A DNA stretch of 64,000 nucleotides from MFD04580-c1 sp963702995 (GTDB lineage: Bacteria; Planctomycetota; Phycisphaerae; Tepidisphaerales; Tepidisphaeraceae). The position numbers and the translations under genes are program-made. Where the stretch lies: NCBI GenBank assembly GCA_963702995.1, contig OY969783.1, forward strand, positions 930,001 to 994,000, given 5' to 3'. This document shows positions 56,089 through 64,000 of the stretch, one piece after another; the first letter of the stretch is position 1, and each line of letters starts with the position of its first letter. The notes beneath the pieces are model-generated. The model worked only from the letters and a program-made list of their open reading frames with translations. It was not told the DNA's origin and made no database searches.

Positions 56089-56451
56089 ATGAGCATAAAC
56101 ATGAGTGGCGGGCACGTTGATATACCGGAGATTGCGACCGCATATGTACGGACAATCAATACGCTCGTCTCGCGAACGGGAGCCCTGTTGTCGGCGGGGA
56201 ATACTCAACAGGGCATCTCCCTTGAACATCGCCTTGAGTGGTCGCTTCATGACATCGGATTTTGGGCAGCGTACTTTGACAAGTCGCAGTCAGGAACGCG
56301 GTACTTCTACGTCCTCGAGCACGTGAAGCCGAAAGATACTTCTGCGTTAGCCGAAGGCTGGCGTCGCGCCTGGCTGATGGCACACCGACAGGGAGACCCC
56401 GAGAAGTGGGGAGGGTGGCCACCTGAGGATAGCAGATACAAAAGTGAGTGA
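56089..56451 (+). CDS. Hypothetical protein, start uncertain
   Basis: 120 residues from ATG 56089. The frame is open further upstream and stays plausible from about 55980 (QQGDAEHIATWTLKQHEPIR), so the true start may be earlier. It is lower in GC than its neighbours. Mixed helix and strand with many aromatic residues (HDIGFWAAYFDKSQSGTRYF, EKWGGWPPEDSRYKSE). No family recognised; local base composition suggests recent transfer, as with the toxin-antitoxin genes next to it. Confidence 0.5.
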   Translation: MSINMSGGHVDIPEIATAYVRTINTLVSRTGALLSAGNTQQGISLEHRLEWSLHDIGFWAAYFDKSQSGTRYFYVLEHVKPKDTSALAEGWRRAWLMAHRQGDPEKWGGWPPEDSRYKSE

Positions 56452-56594
56452 GATCCGAGCACATTGGGGGGTGGTCTACTGTACTGCCCATCTACCTTCG
56501 CCCCTTTCGACGACCAAGCATTTCCAGGAGAGTGACGCCGTCACAAGCGGACCGGATGGTAGGTGCCACTTCACCCGTCACATCCTGGAAGCGT

Positions 56595-57101
56595 TCATCC
56601 GCCTGAGATGAACTCCCCAAACGATCGAGCGAATTCTTCCGGTGTTACGATCGAAGCGTTGGGCAGCCGCTGGCGGAATCGCTTGGCCGCATCATCCAGA
56701 CCCTTCATCAACGCCAGCAAATCGTCGTCCGTGCTGATGATGTGTGATGCTCGACCGGCGATCGCCAGTTCAATGAGTGCCGCGTCTTTCGGGTCGCGCG
56801 GGAAGACAAACTCGACCATCGTGTGCCGATAAAAGTCGCTCACGTACAAGATTCGTTCGATCGACACCGCGATTTCCGGCCGGTTCAACTGCGGATAACG
56901 TCCAACAATTGTTGCGTGTCAAAGAATTGCATGATACTCCCGCAACACGTCGCCGCTCAAAACCGGCACCACGCGACGCTCTTCACACGCGAACAAGATT
57001 CGGCCAGAACTCGAACGGGGATTGATGAACCCGCGCACGAGGATGTTCGTGTCCGGGACGATCCGATGTGTATCCGGATCACATTTGTCGCTCGGCGTCA
57101 G
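56595..57101 (-). pseudogene. PIN-domain toxin with in-frame TGA
   Basis: Read on the minus strand, the frame gives PDTNILVRGFINPRSSSGRI, VLSGDVLREYHAIL, then TGA at 56919-56921, then HATIVGRYPQLNRPE and the rest to the stop at 56595. The acidic PIN residues are present: Asp in PDTN, Glu in REYH, Asp in PRDPKD, and TDDD. A CGA-to-TGA transition would explain the stop. Only the C-terminal 97 residues form an open frame with an ATG (56888). No standard start codon is found between the antitoxin stop and PDTN; CTG at 57101 or 57107 is the only candidate. It pairs with the antitoxin gene directly upstream. Confidence 0.75.
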
Positions 57102-57103
57102 CG

Positions 57104-57373
57104 TCAGCCTTTCCGCGACTTGGTCTGGTGATAGTCCTCGCGGGCAGCATCAATTGCCCTGTCAACCTCCGCCTCATCGATCTGGACCCCCGGTCCAAAC
57201 AGTCCTGCGAACGCGGTCTTCTTTGCCCGGCTCGAGGTTGCCAAATCTTCGTCCACGAGATGTTTTAGGTATCCTTGTGGCGTCATCCCGAGCCGCTTCG
57301 CACGCTCGACGACCTCAGCCATCTTCTGTTTCCCCAGCCCTCGCACCTGCAGGGCCGATGCTTGTGACGCCAC
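57104..57373 (-). CDS. Antitoxin of the PIN toxin
   Basis: 89 residues. The N-terminal half (LQVRGLGKQKMAEVVERAKR, then LGMTPQGYLKHLVDEDLA) resembles a ribbon-helix-helix DNA-binding domain. The C-terminal half (GLFGPGVQIDEAEVDRAIDA) is the kind of tail that wraps a PIN toxin. It immediately precedes the broken toxin frame, as in VapBC-type pairs. With the toxin truncated, this gene may be an orphan antitoxin. Confidence 0.7.
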   Translation of the reverse strand: MASQASALQVRGLGKQKMAEVVERAKRLGMTPQGYLKHLVDEDLATSSRAKKTAFAGLFGPGVQIDEAEVDRAIDAAREDYHQTKSRKG

Positions 57374-57498
57374 GGGGCACCTCGCCGTTGATCAACCGTA
57401 CGATATGATAACAAACATGCCCCATTCGAAGAAGCTTGAGCGTCTGCCGCCCGCACCTTTGCGGCGTAGCATCTCGAACGATCCAATACTTCCGGGTG

Positions 57499-58811
57499 CT
57501 AAACACCTTGGTGTTCTCGAACGTTCGCCCCGCGAGGGCCTGCCCGCTGTCCGCCCACCCATGCGGCCTTTGGCAGCACATCTTCCTCAAGGATCGACTT
57601 GAGCGGATGCGGCCCTCTAACGGCGAAGGCGACGAAATCGGCCAGCTTTCCCGCCTCGATCGAGCCTGTATCCGCCTCCCAGCCGATGGCCCGCGCGGCA
57701 CGGGTCGTCGCCATCTGCCATAAGTTGCCAACGGGGACATCGGGCGCGATCTCGTGCAGCAGGCGGAGGTCGTCAACCAGGTTCAGGTCGGGCGAGCTGG
57801 CACAACTGTCGGTGCCCACGGCGACGTTCACCCCGGCGCGAGCATCTCGCGCCAGCTTTGGGGCGGGTGGCCGAAGTAGGCGTGCGTGCGCGGGCAGTAG
57901 ACGACGCTCGCGTTGCCGGCCGCCAGCAGGTCGAGTTCGGCGTCGTCGCAGTAGTTCACATGCGCAAGAAGGTTGGGGCCGTCCAGAAGGCCAAGGTTTT
58001 GGGCGAAGCGGATGGGCCCGCCGTCGAAGCGCGGCACCTGCTCGTCCCAGCGGCCGATGGCGTCCCAGAGCGCCCGGAACGGGCCAGTGTGCTCGGCCAG
58101 GAAAGACGCCTCGTCCGGTGACTCGGCGAGATGCGTGGCCACGCTCAGCCCGTGCGCCCGAGCGGCGGCGAGGCAACGGCGGTAGGCCTCCGGCTCGACC
58201 GAGTACGGCGCGTGCGGCGAGACGCCGTTCACCACGCCAGCGCGTGGTGAGCCGGCGGGGGAGAAGCCGTGGACGGCCTCGGCGAGCTGTGATTCGAGCG
58301 CCGCGCGGTTCTGGGCCATCGCGCGGACTTCGCCGTAGCTGACGCCGCGCAATGGCGATTCCTGAAGGATCGGACGCGTCAGCAGGGGGGAGCGGCTGAT
58401 GTCCCCGACGGCCGTCACGCCGAACCGGAGGCATTGGTCGATGCCGTATTGAATCGCGGCCTCGGGCGAGAGCGTCGCGCCCGAGCCTGTGCCGGAGGTG
58501 GGGGCTTGGCGGATACGGTCCAGCAGCCAGCCTGTGAAGCCGCCGCCTGGCGTCGCTCCCCGCTGTACACCGCTGAGCTCCAGGTGGGTGTGCGCGTTCA
58601 CCAGCCCGGGGAGGAGCACCGCCGCGCCGAGGTCCTCGACCCGAGCCTCCGGGAAGCGTCGAATGAGATCGGCGGCCGCCCCAACTTCGACGATTCGTTC
58701 GCCCCTGAAAGTGACGGCCGCGTCCTCGAGCGTCGGGCCCGCCATCGTCGCGACCCAATCCGCGCGAAGCAGACGGGTTGGGGCCAATCGATCGGGTGCC
58801 GGGCTCAACAT
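57499..58811 (-). CDS. Metal-dependent amidohydrolase (deaminase-like), frameshifted
   Basis: From ATG 58811 the frame has the metal motif NAHTHLELSG, GVSPHAPYSVEP and ATHLAESPDEASFL, and continues to MLAPG, where a stop appears at about 57830. The missing end (AGVNVAVGTDSCASSPDLNL, with the metal-binding Asp, then AIGWEADTGSIEAGKLADFV) lies in another frame down to 57499. One base missing in GCG()CCGGGG at about 57835 joins them into about 437 residues. The family hydrolyses amino or amide groups on heterocycles, as in guanine deaminase or SsnA; the substrate is not clear. It is the last gene of the def-fmt side of the block. Confidence 0.83.
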
Positions 58812-58856
58812 GGTTTGATCTTCGGTACCGGAGCGTCATTCGCCAAGGGGAGCGGC

Positions 58857-60035
58857 TCACCCTTTGCCCATCAGCGTCATCGCCAGCCGGGCGGCGCGGT
58901 CGTCGGCGGGGAGCAGGTCGGCGGCGATGGACGCAAGCCAGGATGATGAAACGGCCAATGCCGCGGCACGGCACCCGCCGCGTCGGGAGCGCCACAGGGT
59001 GGCGAATGCTCGCCGCAATGTTTGCGGGTCGAAATTCGCGTCGCCGCACGGTTCGGCGGCCAGCGCGTCGGGGGCCAAGGCGTCGGCGGCCAGCGCGTCG
59101 GGGGCCAAGGCGTCGGCGGCCAGCGCGTCGGGGGCCAGCGCCGCGGCCGCCAGCTCGGCGCTGCGGAGGGCGAGGCCCATCCCTTCTCCGCCGATCGGTT
59201 CGATCGCGGCGGCCGCGTTGCCGACAAAGATCACGTTTCGCGGCCAGCGGGAGCGGACCGGGAACCGCGGCAGGGGAGCCGCCAGCCAGGCGCTCACCCG
59301 CGTCGCCCCGGCCAGTCGGCGAGCGAGCGCGCGGTTGGATCGGATCAGCTCGTCGAAAAGGGCGGCCACGTCACCGCCATGAGCCTTGAGCCGTTCGGCC
59401 GCGACGCTGAACGCCGCATTCCAGCGGCCGCCTTCGATGGGGGCGAGGCCGCCGTAGGTGCCAGAGGTAGAGAACAGCTCGATCGCATCGGTCGGACCGC
59501 TCACGCCGACGAAGTGCGTCTTGATGCCAAAATCCCCCGTGGGCACCGGGGCACGCCCGGGCAGAGCCGACTTGCCGTCGGCGATGATCAGTCGCGTCGG
59601 GGACGTCTCATCCACTTGATTCGTCGATAGACAGCGAATCCGGACGGACAATCGCGGCTCGACCTCGATCGACTCGCAACGCGCGGGCTGAAGGACTACC
59701 GCGCCGACAGCGCGGGCGGCGTCGAGCAGGAGCACGTCGAGGCGGGCGCGAGAGAGGCCCCACATCGGGCGCGGCAGGTTAACGGCGGCCGAACCGCCGC
59801 AGGGCGAATGGATGACGGTGCGCCCAAGTTCGACCGCGCCGGCGGACCGGGTGGCCTCTGCAAGCCCCACGCGGCCGAGCACCTCCATGCCAAGGGCGCT
59901 CAAGCATTCGCCACAGACTTTGTCGCGTGGGAACCGGTGCTGCTCGACCAGCGTGACGGCGACGCCGCGTCGGGCCAGGAGGAACGCGGTAAGGCTCCCG
60001 GCCGGCCCAGCGCCGATAATCGTCACGTCACGCAT
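58857..60035 (-). CDS. FAD-dependent oxidoreductase, geranylgeranyl-reductase-like
   Basis: 392 residues. The N-terminus VTIIGAGPAGSLTAFLLARR is a Rossmann FAD-binding motif, and KVCGECLSALGMEVL plus RPMWGLSRARLDVLLLDAAR match the geranylgeranyl-reductase/halogenase-type flavoprotein group. The second FAD motif is VIFVGNAAAAIEPIGGEGMG. An in-frame Ala/Asp/Leu repeat (about 295-325) follows. It probably reduces or oxidises a lipid-like or polyketide-like substrate; no partner gene identifies it. It lies 45 bases before the amidohydrolase. Confidence 0.82.
   Translation of the reverse strand: MRDVTIIGAGPAGSLTAFLLARRGVAVTLVEQHRFPRDKVCGECLSALGMEVLGRVGLAEATRSAGAVELGRTVIHSPCGGSAAVNLPRPMWGLSRARLDVLLLDAARAVGAVVLQPARCESIEVEPRLSVRIRCLSTNQVDETSPTRLIIADGKSALPGRAPVPTGDFGIKTHFVGVSGPTDAIELFSTSGTYGGLAPIEGGRWNAAFSVAAERLKAHGGDVAALFDELIRSNRALARRLAGATRVSAWLAAPLPRFPVRSRWPRNVIFVGNAAAAIEPIGGEGMGLALRSAELAAAALAPDALAADALAPDALAADALAPDALAAEPCGDANFDPQTLRRAFATLWRSRRGGCRAAALAVSSSWLASIAADLLPADDRAARLAMTLMGKG
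59055..59140. repeat. 30-base in-frame tandem repeat in the FAD oxidoreductase gene
   Basis: About 2.9 copies of a 30-base unit (core GGCCAGCGCGTCGGGGGCCA), giving the decapeptide series APDALAADAL on the minus strand. The period is a multiple of three, so copy number can vary without breaking the frame. Confidence 0.85.
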
Positions 60036-60062
60036 CAGGCGATGATAGGAGAGGGATGAGGC

Positions 60063-60139
60063 AAGGCTGAAGGATGAAGGAGAAGGATGAAATTACAGAA
60101 ACCGTGATCTTCTGCCTTCATCTTTCATCCTTCAGCCTT
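60063..60139. repeat. Long inverted repeat with perfect 16-base arms
   Basis: Arms AAGGCTGAAGGATGAA (60063-60078) and TTCATCCTTCAGCCTT (60124-60139) match perfectly, with a 45-base loop that also holds a nested GAAGGATGAA-type repeat. It lies between the membrane-protein gene (stop 60153) and the FAD gene. It may end transcription or mark a dispersed repeat. Confidence 0.7.
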
Positions 60140-60152
60140 CTATTCTCGCGTT

Positions 60153-61154
60153 TCACACGCCGGCCGTGACGGCCGGGGAGGCGGGGAACCCGGGCTCGCT
60201 GGAGCGCTGGCGGAGGAGGTCCATCTTTTCGCGGACTTCCTGCGCCATGCGGGTATTGGGGAAGTCGCGCGAGATCTGCTCGCCGACGCGGATCGCCTCC
60301 AGCCACTTGTGGTCGCGAACGGCGTCGGCGAACTGCTTGCCGAGCATGTTCTGTTTCTCGCGGAAGACCTGGCGGGCGGTTTCCTGCATTCCTTCGGCCT
60401 CGGCGGGGGTGAGATAGGGGTCGAGCTGCTTGAGGATCTCAATGCTGCCATCAACGTCGTGGCGGGCGACGGCGTCGTTCCAACTGTCGATCAGTTGTTT
60501 CTTGTGCGCCTGGCGGCGGGCGTCGATCTCGCCGGGGAGGTTCTTCACCTGCTCGTTGTCGGGGAACATGCCCATGAGGCGCTCGGCCTCACGCAGTGCG
60601 CCGTTCCACTGCTCGGATCGGGTGTGGCGGTCGATGATCGCGACGATGTCCTGGATCTGCCGGCGGACGACCTCCTGGCGGCGGTTGCGCACTTCGTCGC
60701 GGAAGCGGTCGGCCTCGGACTTGTAACCAAAATCGGTTTCGATGTTGTCCGCGAGGACAAGGGCGGCGTCCCAGTCGTTCTTGCCGATCTCTTCCTGAAT
60801 CGCGCGGCGAAGGGCATGCAGGTCCTTCTCGCGGTAGGCGATCGCCTTGGCTCGGTCGCTGAGGAGCTGCTGCTCGCTCATGAGGTTCATGAGGACGGAG
60901 ATCTCTTTCAACCGCTCGCTCATCGCGGCGACCTGCTCCGGCAGGTCACCGGTGGAGGCACGCTCCTGGGCGAAGGATTCGGCCAGCGGCCACGTCACCG
61001 CCGTGACGACCAGCGCCAGCATGCCGACGGCGATGACCGACCAGTTCGGCTCGTTCCCGACCTTATGAAAGGCGCCGAACGCGATGATGGCCACCGACAC
61101 AACGATCGCGAGGAGGTAAAACAGCGTGAAGGAGGGAGATTTGCGTTGTTCCAC
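60153..61154 (-). CDS. Two-helix membrane protein with coiled-coil/TPR-like tail
   Basis: 333 residues. Two membrane helices (about 9-28 and 38-58) are followed by a long helical region (about 70-320) with heptad-like spacing and TPR-like pairs (NDWDAALVLADNIETDFGYK, EQWNGALREAERLMGMFPDN, HKWLEAIRVGEQISRDFPNT). No known family recognised. It lies downstream of a 55-residue membrane protein and fmt, in the same direction. Confidence 0.75.
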   Translation of the reverse strand: MEQRKSPSFTLFYLLAIVVSVAIIAFGAFHKVGNEPNWSVIAVGMLALVVTAVTWPLAESFAQERASTGDLPEQVAAMSERLKEISVLMNLMSEQQLLSDRAKAIAYREKDLHALRRAIQEEIGKNDWDAALVLADNIETDFGYKSEADRFRDEVRNRRQEVVRRQIQDIVAIIDRHTRSEQWNGALREAERLMGMFPDNEQVKNLPGEIDARRQAHKKQLIDSWNDAVARHDVDGSIEILKQLDPYLTPAEAEGMQETARQVFREKQNMLGKQFADAVRDHKWLEAIRVGEQISRDFPNTRMAQEVREKMDLLRQRSSEPGFPASPAVTAGV

Positions 61155-61431
61155 ATTCGCCTCGGTGTGTGCCAGCGGGCCCGGAAGCGACGCGCGGCGC
61201 AGTCACGCCACGCTCGTTTCATCCTTCGCTAAATATAGAGAAAGCCGGGGGATCCGGTCAACGTTATAGCCAGTTGGCGGACAGGCGGGATGAGGCTGGG
61301 CCCGGCGGCCGAGGAGGCGGGGTCATCGAGGCAGGGTGATTTTCGTTAGTACGCGCCCGAGCGTCTTCGTCGGCTTCGACGCGAAAGGCCGACGGGGACG
61401 TCGGCGTTCCAAGGGAGGGGGCCGAGCGGGA

Positions 61432-61599
61432 TTACTTCCCCTTGGCGACGGGGATCGCTTTGGCCGCTTCGGCCTGGCGCGAGGCCAGATGGGCCTCCAA
61501 CGCCTGCAGGTCCTGCACACGGCGCTGCCGCTCGCCCGAGAGGACGTTCAGGAGAGTCCAGGTACTCAAAGCCCCGGCGAAGCAGATGAACATGATCAT
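61432..61599 (-). CDS. Short membrane protein, 55 residues
   Basis: Starts ATG 61599 (MIMFICFAGALSTWTLLNVL) and ends TAA 61432. One membrane helix (about 3-20) is followed by a basic, helical tail (SGERQRRVQDLQALEAHLAS, then RQAEAAKAIPVAKGK) that would form a coiled coil. Its composition fits coding sequence and the frame is clean. No family recognised. Its position between fmt and the membrane protein at 60153 suggests a joint role in the envelope. Confidence 0.6.
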   Translation of the reverse strand: MIMFICFAGALSTWTLLNVLSGERQRRVQDLQALEAHLASRQAEAAKAIPVAKGK

Positions 61600-61742
61600 G
61601 AGGTATCCCGGCGTTGTTCACTCCCTATCAAGGCTATCGGTCATCGCTGGCGGGAGGATTGAGCCGGGATCAGGGGTTTAACTCACCGGCCGCGTCTGTG
61701 CGAGGAGGAAATCGACGGAGAGGAGGAAATCGACGCCTGCGC

Positions 61743-62685
61743 TTAATCGTTCCGGAGGCGCAGGCCCGCGTGCCAGCGGTGGCCTCGGCGATAATCCGCG
61801 ATGGACATGGGGCGGCCGCCGTCTGGCTGGCATTCGACGATCTCCATCGCCCCGTCGCCGGTGGCGACGAGCCCGTCGGTCATCAACTCGCCCGGTTGCC
61901 AGCGCTCCAGCTCGTCCGATCCGGCGGCGGGGCGGCGCGGACCAATCGGATTGAATCGAGTTTCGTCCCTTCGGCGTCACACACTCGCACACGGCAGCCC
62001 GGCCAGGGGAATAGCCCCCGAACCTGCCGGGCAATCTGGATGGCCGAGCGACCGAAATCGATCCGCGCCGTCTCCCGACTCAGTTTCGGCGCGACCGTGG
62101 CGGCCGCGTGATCCTGTTCAGCCTCGACGGCGGACCCGGCCGCCAGCGCTTCCAGCACGCCGAGAACGAGGGCGCGCCGTCGGTCGCGAGGCGATCGTGC
62201 AATTCGCCGGCGGTCTCCAGCTCGCCAACATCGAGCGCCGATTCCGCCAATACCGCGCCGGCGTCCATCTTCCGGGCCAGGCGAATAATCGAATTGCCCG
62301 CCACAGGGTCGCCGCTCAAGATCGCGGCGTTGATCGGGGCGGCCCCGCGATGCTTCGGCAGGCGCGAGGCGTGCAGGTTAACGCTCCCCAGTCGCGGGTG
62401 GTTCACGACCGAATCCGCGATCTTCTGCCCGAAAGCGATTACCACCATCACGTCGGCGGGCGGGAGGGCCTCGTTGAGGGGCTCCTGGTTGATATCGGGC
62501 GTGCGAAGCAACGGCAAGCCGGCGGCGATCGCCTCGGCCGCGACCGGCGTGGGGGAGAGCCCGCGGCCGCGGCCGGCGGGGCGGTCGGGCTGGCTGACAA
62601 CTTGAACGACCTCGTGCCCCGCGCCGAGGATCGCCCGTAACGTTGGCAGGCCGAATTCGCCGCTGCCGGCAAAGATGATCCGCAA
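61743..62685 (-). CDS. fmt: Methionyl-tRNA formyltransferase, two frameshifts
   Basis: Starts at TTG 62685 (LRIIFAGSGEFGLPTLRAIL). The N-terminal formyltransferase domain has the 10-formyl-THF motif SVNLHASRLPKHRGAAPINA (about 107-126) with catalytic Asn/His and Asp in the GDPVAGNSIIRLARKMDAG region. The frame breaks at about 62170 (one C missing) and at about 61930 (CCCC where CCCCC is expected). The corrected C-terminal domain runs GVLEALAAGSAVEAEQ to ELMTDGLVATGDGAMEIVEC and ADYRRGHRWHAGLRLRND, ending at TAA 61743. The corrected length is about 315 residues, normal for Fmt, which formylates initiator Met-tRNA. It follows def by 102 bases, the usual pairing. Confidence 0.9.
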
Positions 62686-62787
62686 TGGCGTGATACGAGT
62701 CTCCAGTCGTTTAATTGGCCCTACATCGATGGCTAAGAGGATGGGAACGCCGCCAGAGGGCAAGCGGCCGGCAGTCGCATCGACCGC

Positions 62788-63420
62788 TCAAGCCTGAGGG
62801 GGCGCGGGAGCGGGCCCAGACCCCGCGTTATCGCGCGGCGGGGGAGCCGGGTTCCTGGGCGACGGGCTCGCCGAGGGCGGCCGCCTGCGTTTCCTGGCGG
62901 CTTCCAACTGCTCGGCGGCATAGTTGTCTTCGAGTTGCTTGAGGATCTTGCGAGAGGCGATCTTCGCCACCGGGCCCATGTAATCAGTGATCAGCCGTCC
63001 ATCGAGATGATCAAACTCGTGTTGCCAGACCCGCGTGATAAAGCCCGTCTCCGTCTGCTCGAACGGCTCACCCGACACGTCCTTGGCTTTGATCGTGAGG
63101 GTTGTCGAGCGATTGATCGCGACGTTGATCTCCGGGAGGCTTAGGCACCCTTCCTCGGCTTCTTCTGCGCCATCGGGGCCCTCCAGGGAGGGGTTGACGT
63201 AAACCTTGTCGTCTTCAGGCTTACCCGTGTGGTTGATGACGAACAGGCGCAGGTTCAGCCCGACCTGCGGGGCCGCAAGGCCCACGCCTTTGGATTCCCG
63301 CATCAAGTCCAACATTTGGGTCGCCAGGGCTCGCAGGTTGTCGTCGAACCGGGTGACCGGCACGCTACGCTTGCGGAGCCGCGGGTCCGGCCATTTGATG
63401 ATCTTCAGTGGGTCGGCCAT
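62788..63420 (-). CDS. def: Peptide deformylase
   Basis: 210 residues. All three metal motifs are present: GVGLAAPQVG (about 46-55), EEGCLSLPE (about 90-98) and QHEFDHLDG with the HExxH-type pair. Fe2+ is the usual metal. It removes the formyl group from new proteins. A charged, Pro-rich tail of about 40 residues (RKRRRPPSASPSPR...) is added beyond the usual ~170-residue core. It precedes fmt, as in many bacteria. Confidence 0.95.
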   Translation of the reverse strand: MADPLKIIKWPDPRLRKRSVPVTRFDDNLRALATQMLDLMRESKGVGLAAPQVGLNLRLFVINHTGKPEDDKVYVNPSLEGPDGAEEAEEGCLSLPEINVAINRSTTLTIKAKDVSGEPFEQTETGFITRVWQHEFDHLDGRLITDYMGPVAKIASRKILKQLEDNYAAEQLEAARKRRRPPSASPSPRNPAPPPRDNAGSGPAPAPPQA

Positions 63421-63848
63421 TCGATGGTTTACGGTGCCCGGCAGGTCCGAGCGCGGGTGGAACGAGTCGAGGGCCGCCCGGTTTGGATCGACCGTGCCGG
63501 CCCCCTTCGACGTCGCTTAAAATACTGTAGCCCGAGCGATAGGAATAGGCACGTCGGACACTTTTTCGAGAGCGGGAATGCGGTAGACTAAACGGCCGCT
63601 CGGTCCGACGCATGCGCATCGGCCGGGCGCACGGCATCGCTGTGCAATCCGTCGGAGTCGGGGCGAGCCCGCACTGGCTGTTTCCGAACGCAGATTGCGT
63701 TATGATTCGGTTGACAAGCCACCCCCGGCGGAGGGGCTCGGGCTCCCGTGCATGCGTATAATCGGGCGGAGGTTCGGTGCGCGACGCCCGGTTCGCGCGG
63801 GCGGCCGAGGTGTGATTGGCTGGCGGTAATTTTCACCAGGACTCGAAC
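63421..63848. promoter_or_regulatory. Divergent intergenic region with a possible -10 box
   Basis: Between def (minus) and a plus-strand TPR gene. TATAAT at 63757-63762 is a clean -10 candidate for the plus-strand gene, but no good -35 lies 17 bases upstream; a TTGACA at 63711-63716 is too far away (40 bases). No other gene or repeat is seen in these 428 bases. Confidence 0.3.
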
Positions 63849-64000
63849 GTGACGACTGCCCTTGCAACGCCCAGCGGACCCTCCGGGGACGACCGCAAAA
63901 AGGCCCAGGGATTCTTCGGGCATGCGCGTACGGTCGCGGATACGGGCAACTACGAGGTACTCGATCACGATGTACATCAACGGGCTCAACCTCGACCCGG
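63849..64000 (+). CDS. TPR-family protein, start of gene, frameshifted, cut by window edge
   Basis: Starts at GTG 63849 with AGGA 8 bases upstream. The frame gives VTTALATPSGPSGDDRKKAQ and GFFGHARTVADTGNYE, then changes at about 63955. The continuation in another frame reads YSITMYINGLNLDP, matching a TPR helix pair (TGNYEYSIxMYINGLNLDP). One extra G, or a lost pair, near 63956 explains it. Only the first 50 or so residues are visible. Confidence 0.65.
   Translation, partial: MTTALATPSGPSGDDRKKAQGFFGHARTVADTGNYEVLDHDVHQRAQPRP

Noticed and set aside
57022..57408. Plus-strand open frame over the antitoxin gene
   Set aside because: No recognisable domain, and the minus strand has a well-formed antitoxin coupled to the PIN frame.
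59055..59140. CRISPR array
   Set aside because: Units are directly adjacent without variable spacers and lie in a coding frame.

Overview
High-GC chromosomal window, most likely from a planctomycete and plausibly class Phycisphaerae. This is an inference from several marks: a LEPR-type N-terminal motif on a secreted PKD/SdrD-like protein, a PVC-type dehydrogenase/cytochrome c protein, a PEP-CTERM protein with autotransporter-type beta repeats, a prepilin-like secreted protein, and a secreted sulfatase. There is one tRNA (Leu, UAA) and no rRNA or CRISPR array.

Layout. (1) 1-18.6 kb, all minus strand: DUF4331 protein, TPR protein, CbiM/CbiQ/CbiO nickel/cobalt ECF importer, second TPR protein, NicO-type metal transporter, then a type II secretion operon gspD-E-F-G-H-I-J-K, a GspC/PilP-like gene and a GspL-like gene cut by the window edge. 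Gaps are short, so metal transport and secretion may be co-transcribed. (2) 18.9-33.6 kb, minus strand: a carbohydrate/surface block with a TIM-barrel hydrolase-like protein, an EamA transporter, a PVC dehydrogenase/cytochrome, a parallel beta-helix protein, a prepilin-like protein, a PEP-CTERM protein, a LacI regulator and a FadL-type porin. (3) 33.8-37.9 kb, plus strand: tRNA-Leu and a PAS/GAF/GGDEF/EAL cyclic-di-GMP protein. (4) 37.9-40.6 kb: mobile DNA with two near-identical REP-associated tyrosine transposases (RAYTs), terminal inverted repeats, solo elements and a possible ribozyme/intron remnant. (5) 40.6-44.7 kb, minus strand: a PhcB-like methyltransferase followed by a single protein that looks like a PhcS-PhcR fusion, a candidate fatty-acid-derived quorum-sensing module. 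(6) 45.5-48.8 kb, plus strand: NitT/TauT/ThiY-type ABC importer. (7) 49-55.9 kb, plus strand: a MITE-like element, sulfatase, LEPR/PKD surface protein, hypoxanthine phosphoribosyltransferase, PH-domain protein. (8) 56-63.4 kb, mostly minus: a broken PIN toxin with its antitoxin, amidohydrolase, FAD oxidoreductase, membrane protein, a 55-residue membrane protein, fmt and def. The start of another TPR gene runs off the right edge.

Reading caution. More than a dozen otherwise well-conserved genes are broken by one- or two-base frame changes, most often where one C or G is missing from a C/G run. I treat these as probable base-calling errors and give the full gene span. The PIN toxin is different: it has an in-frame TGA and looks like a real nonsense mutation.
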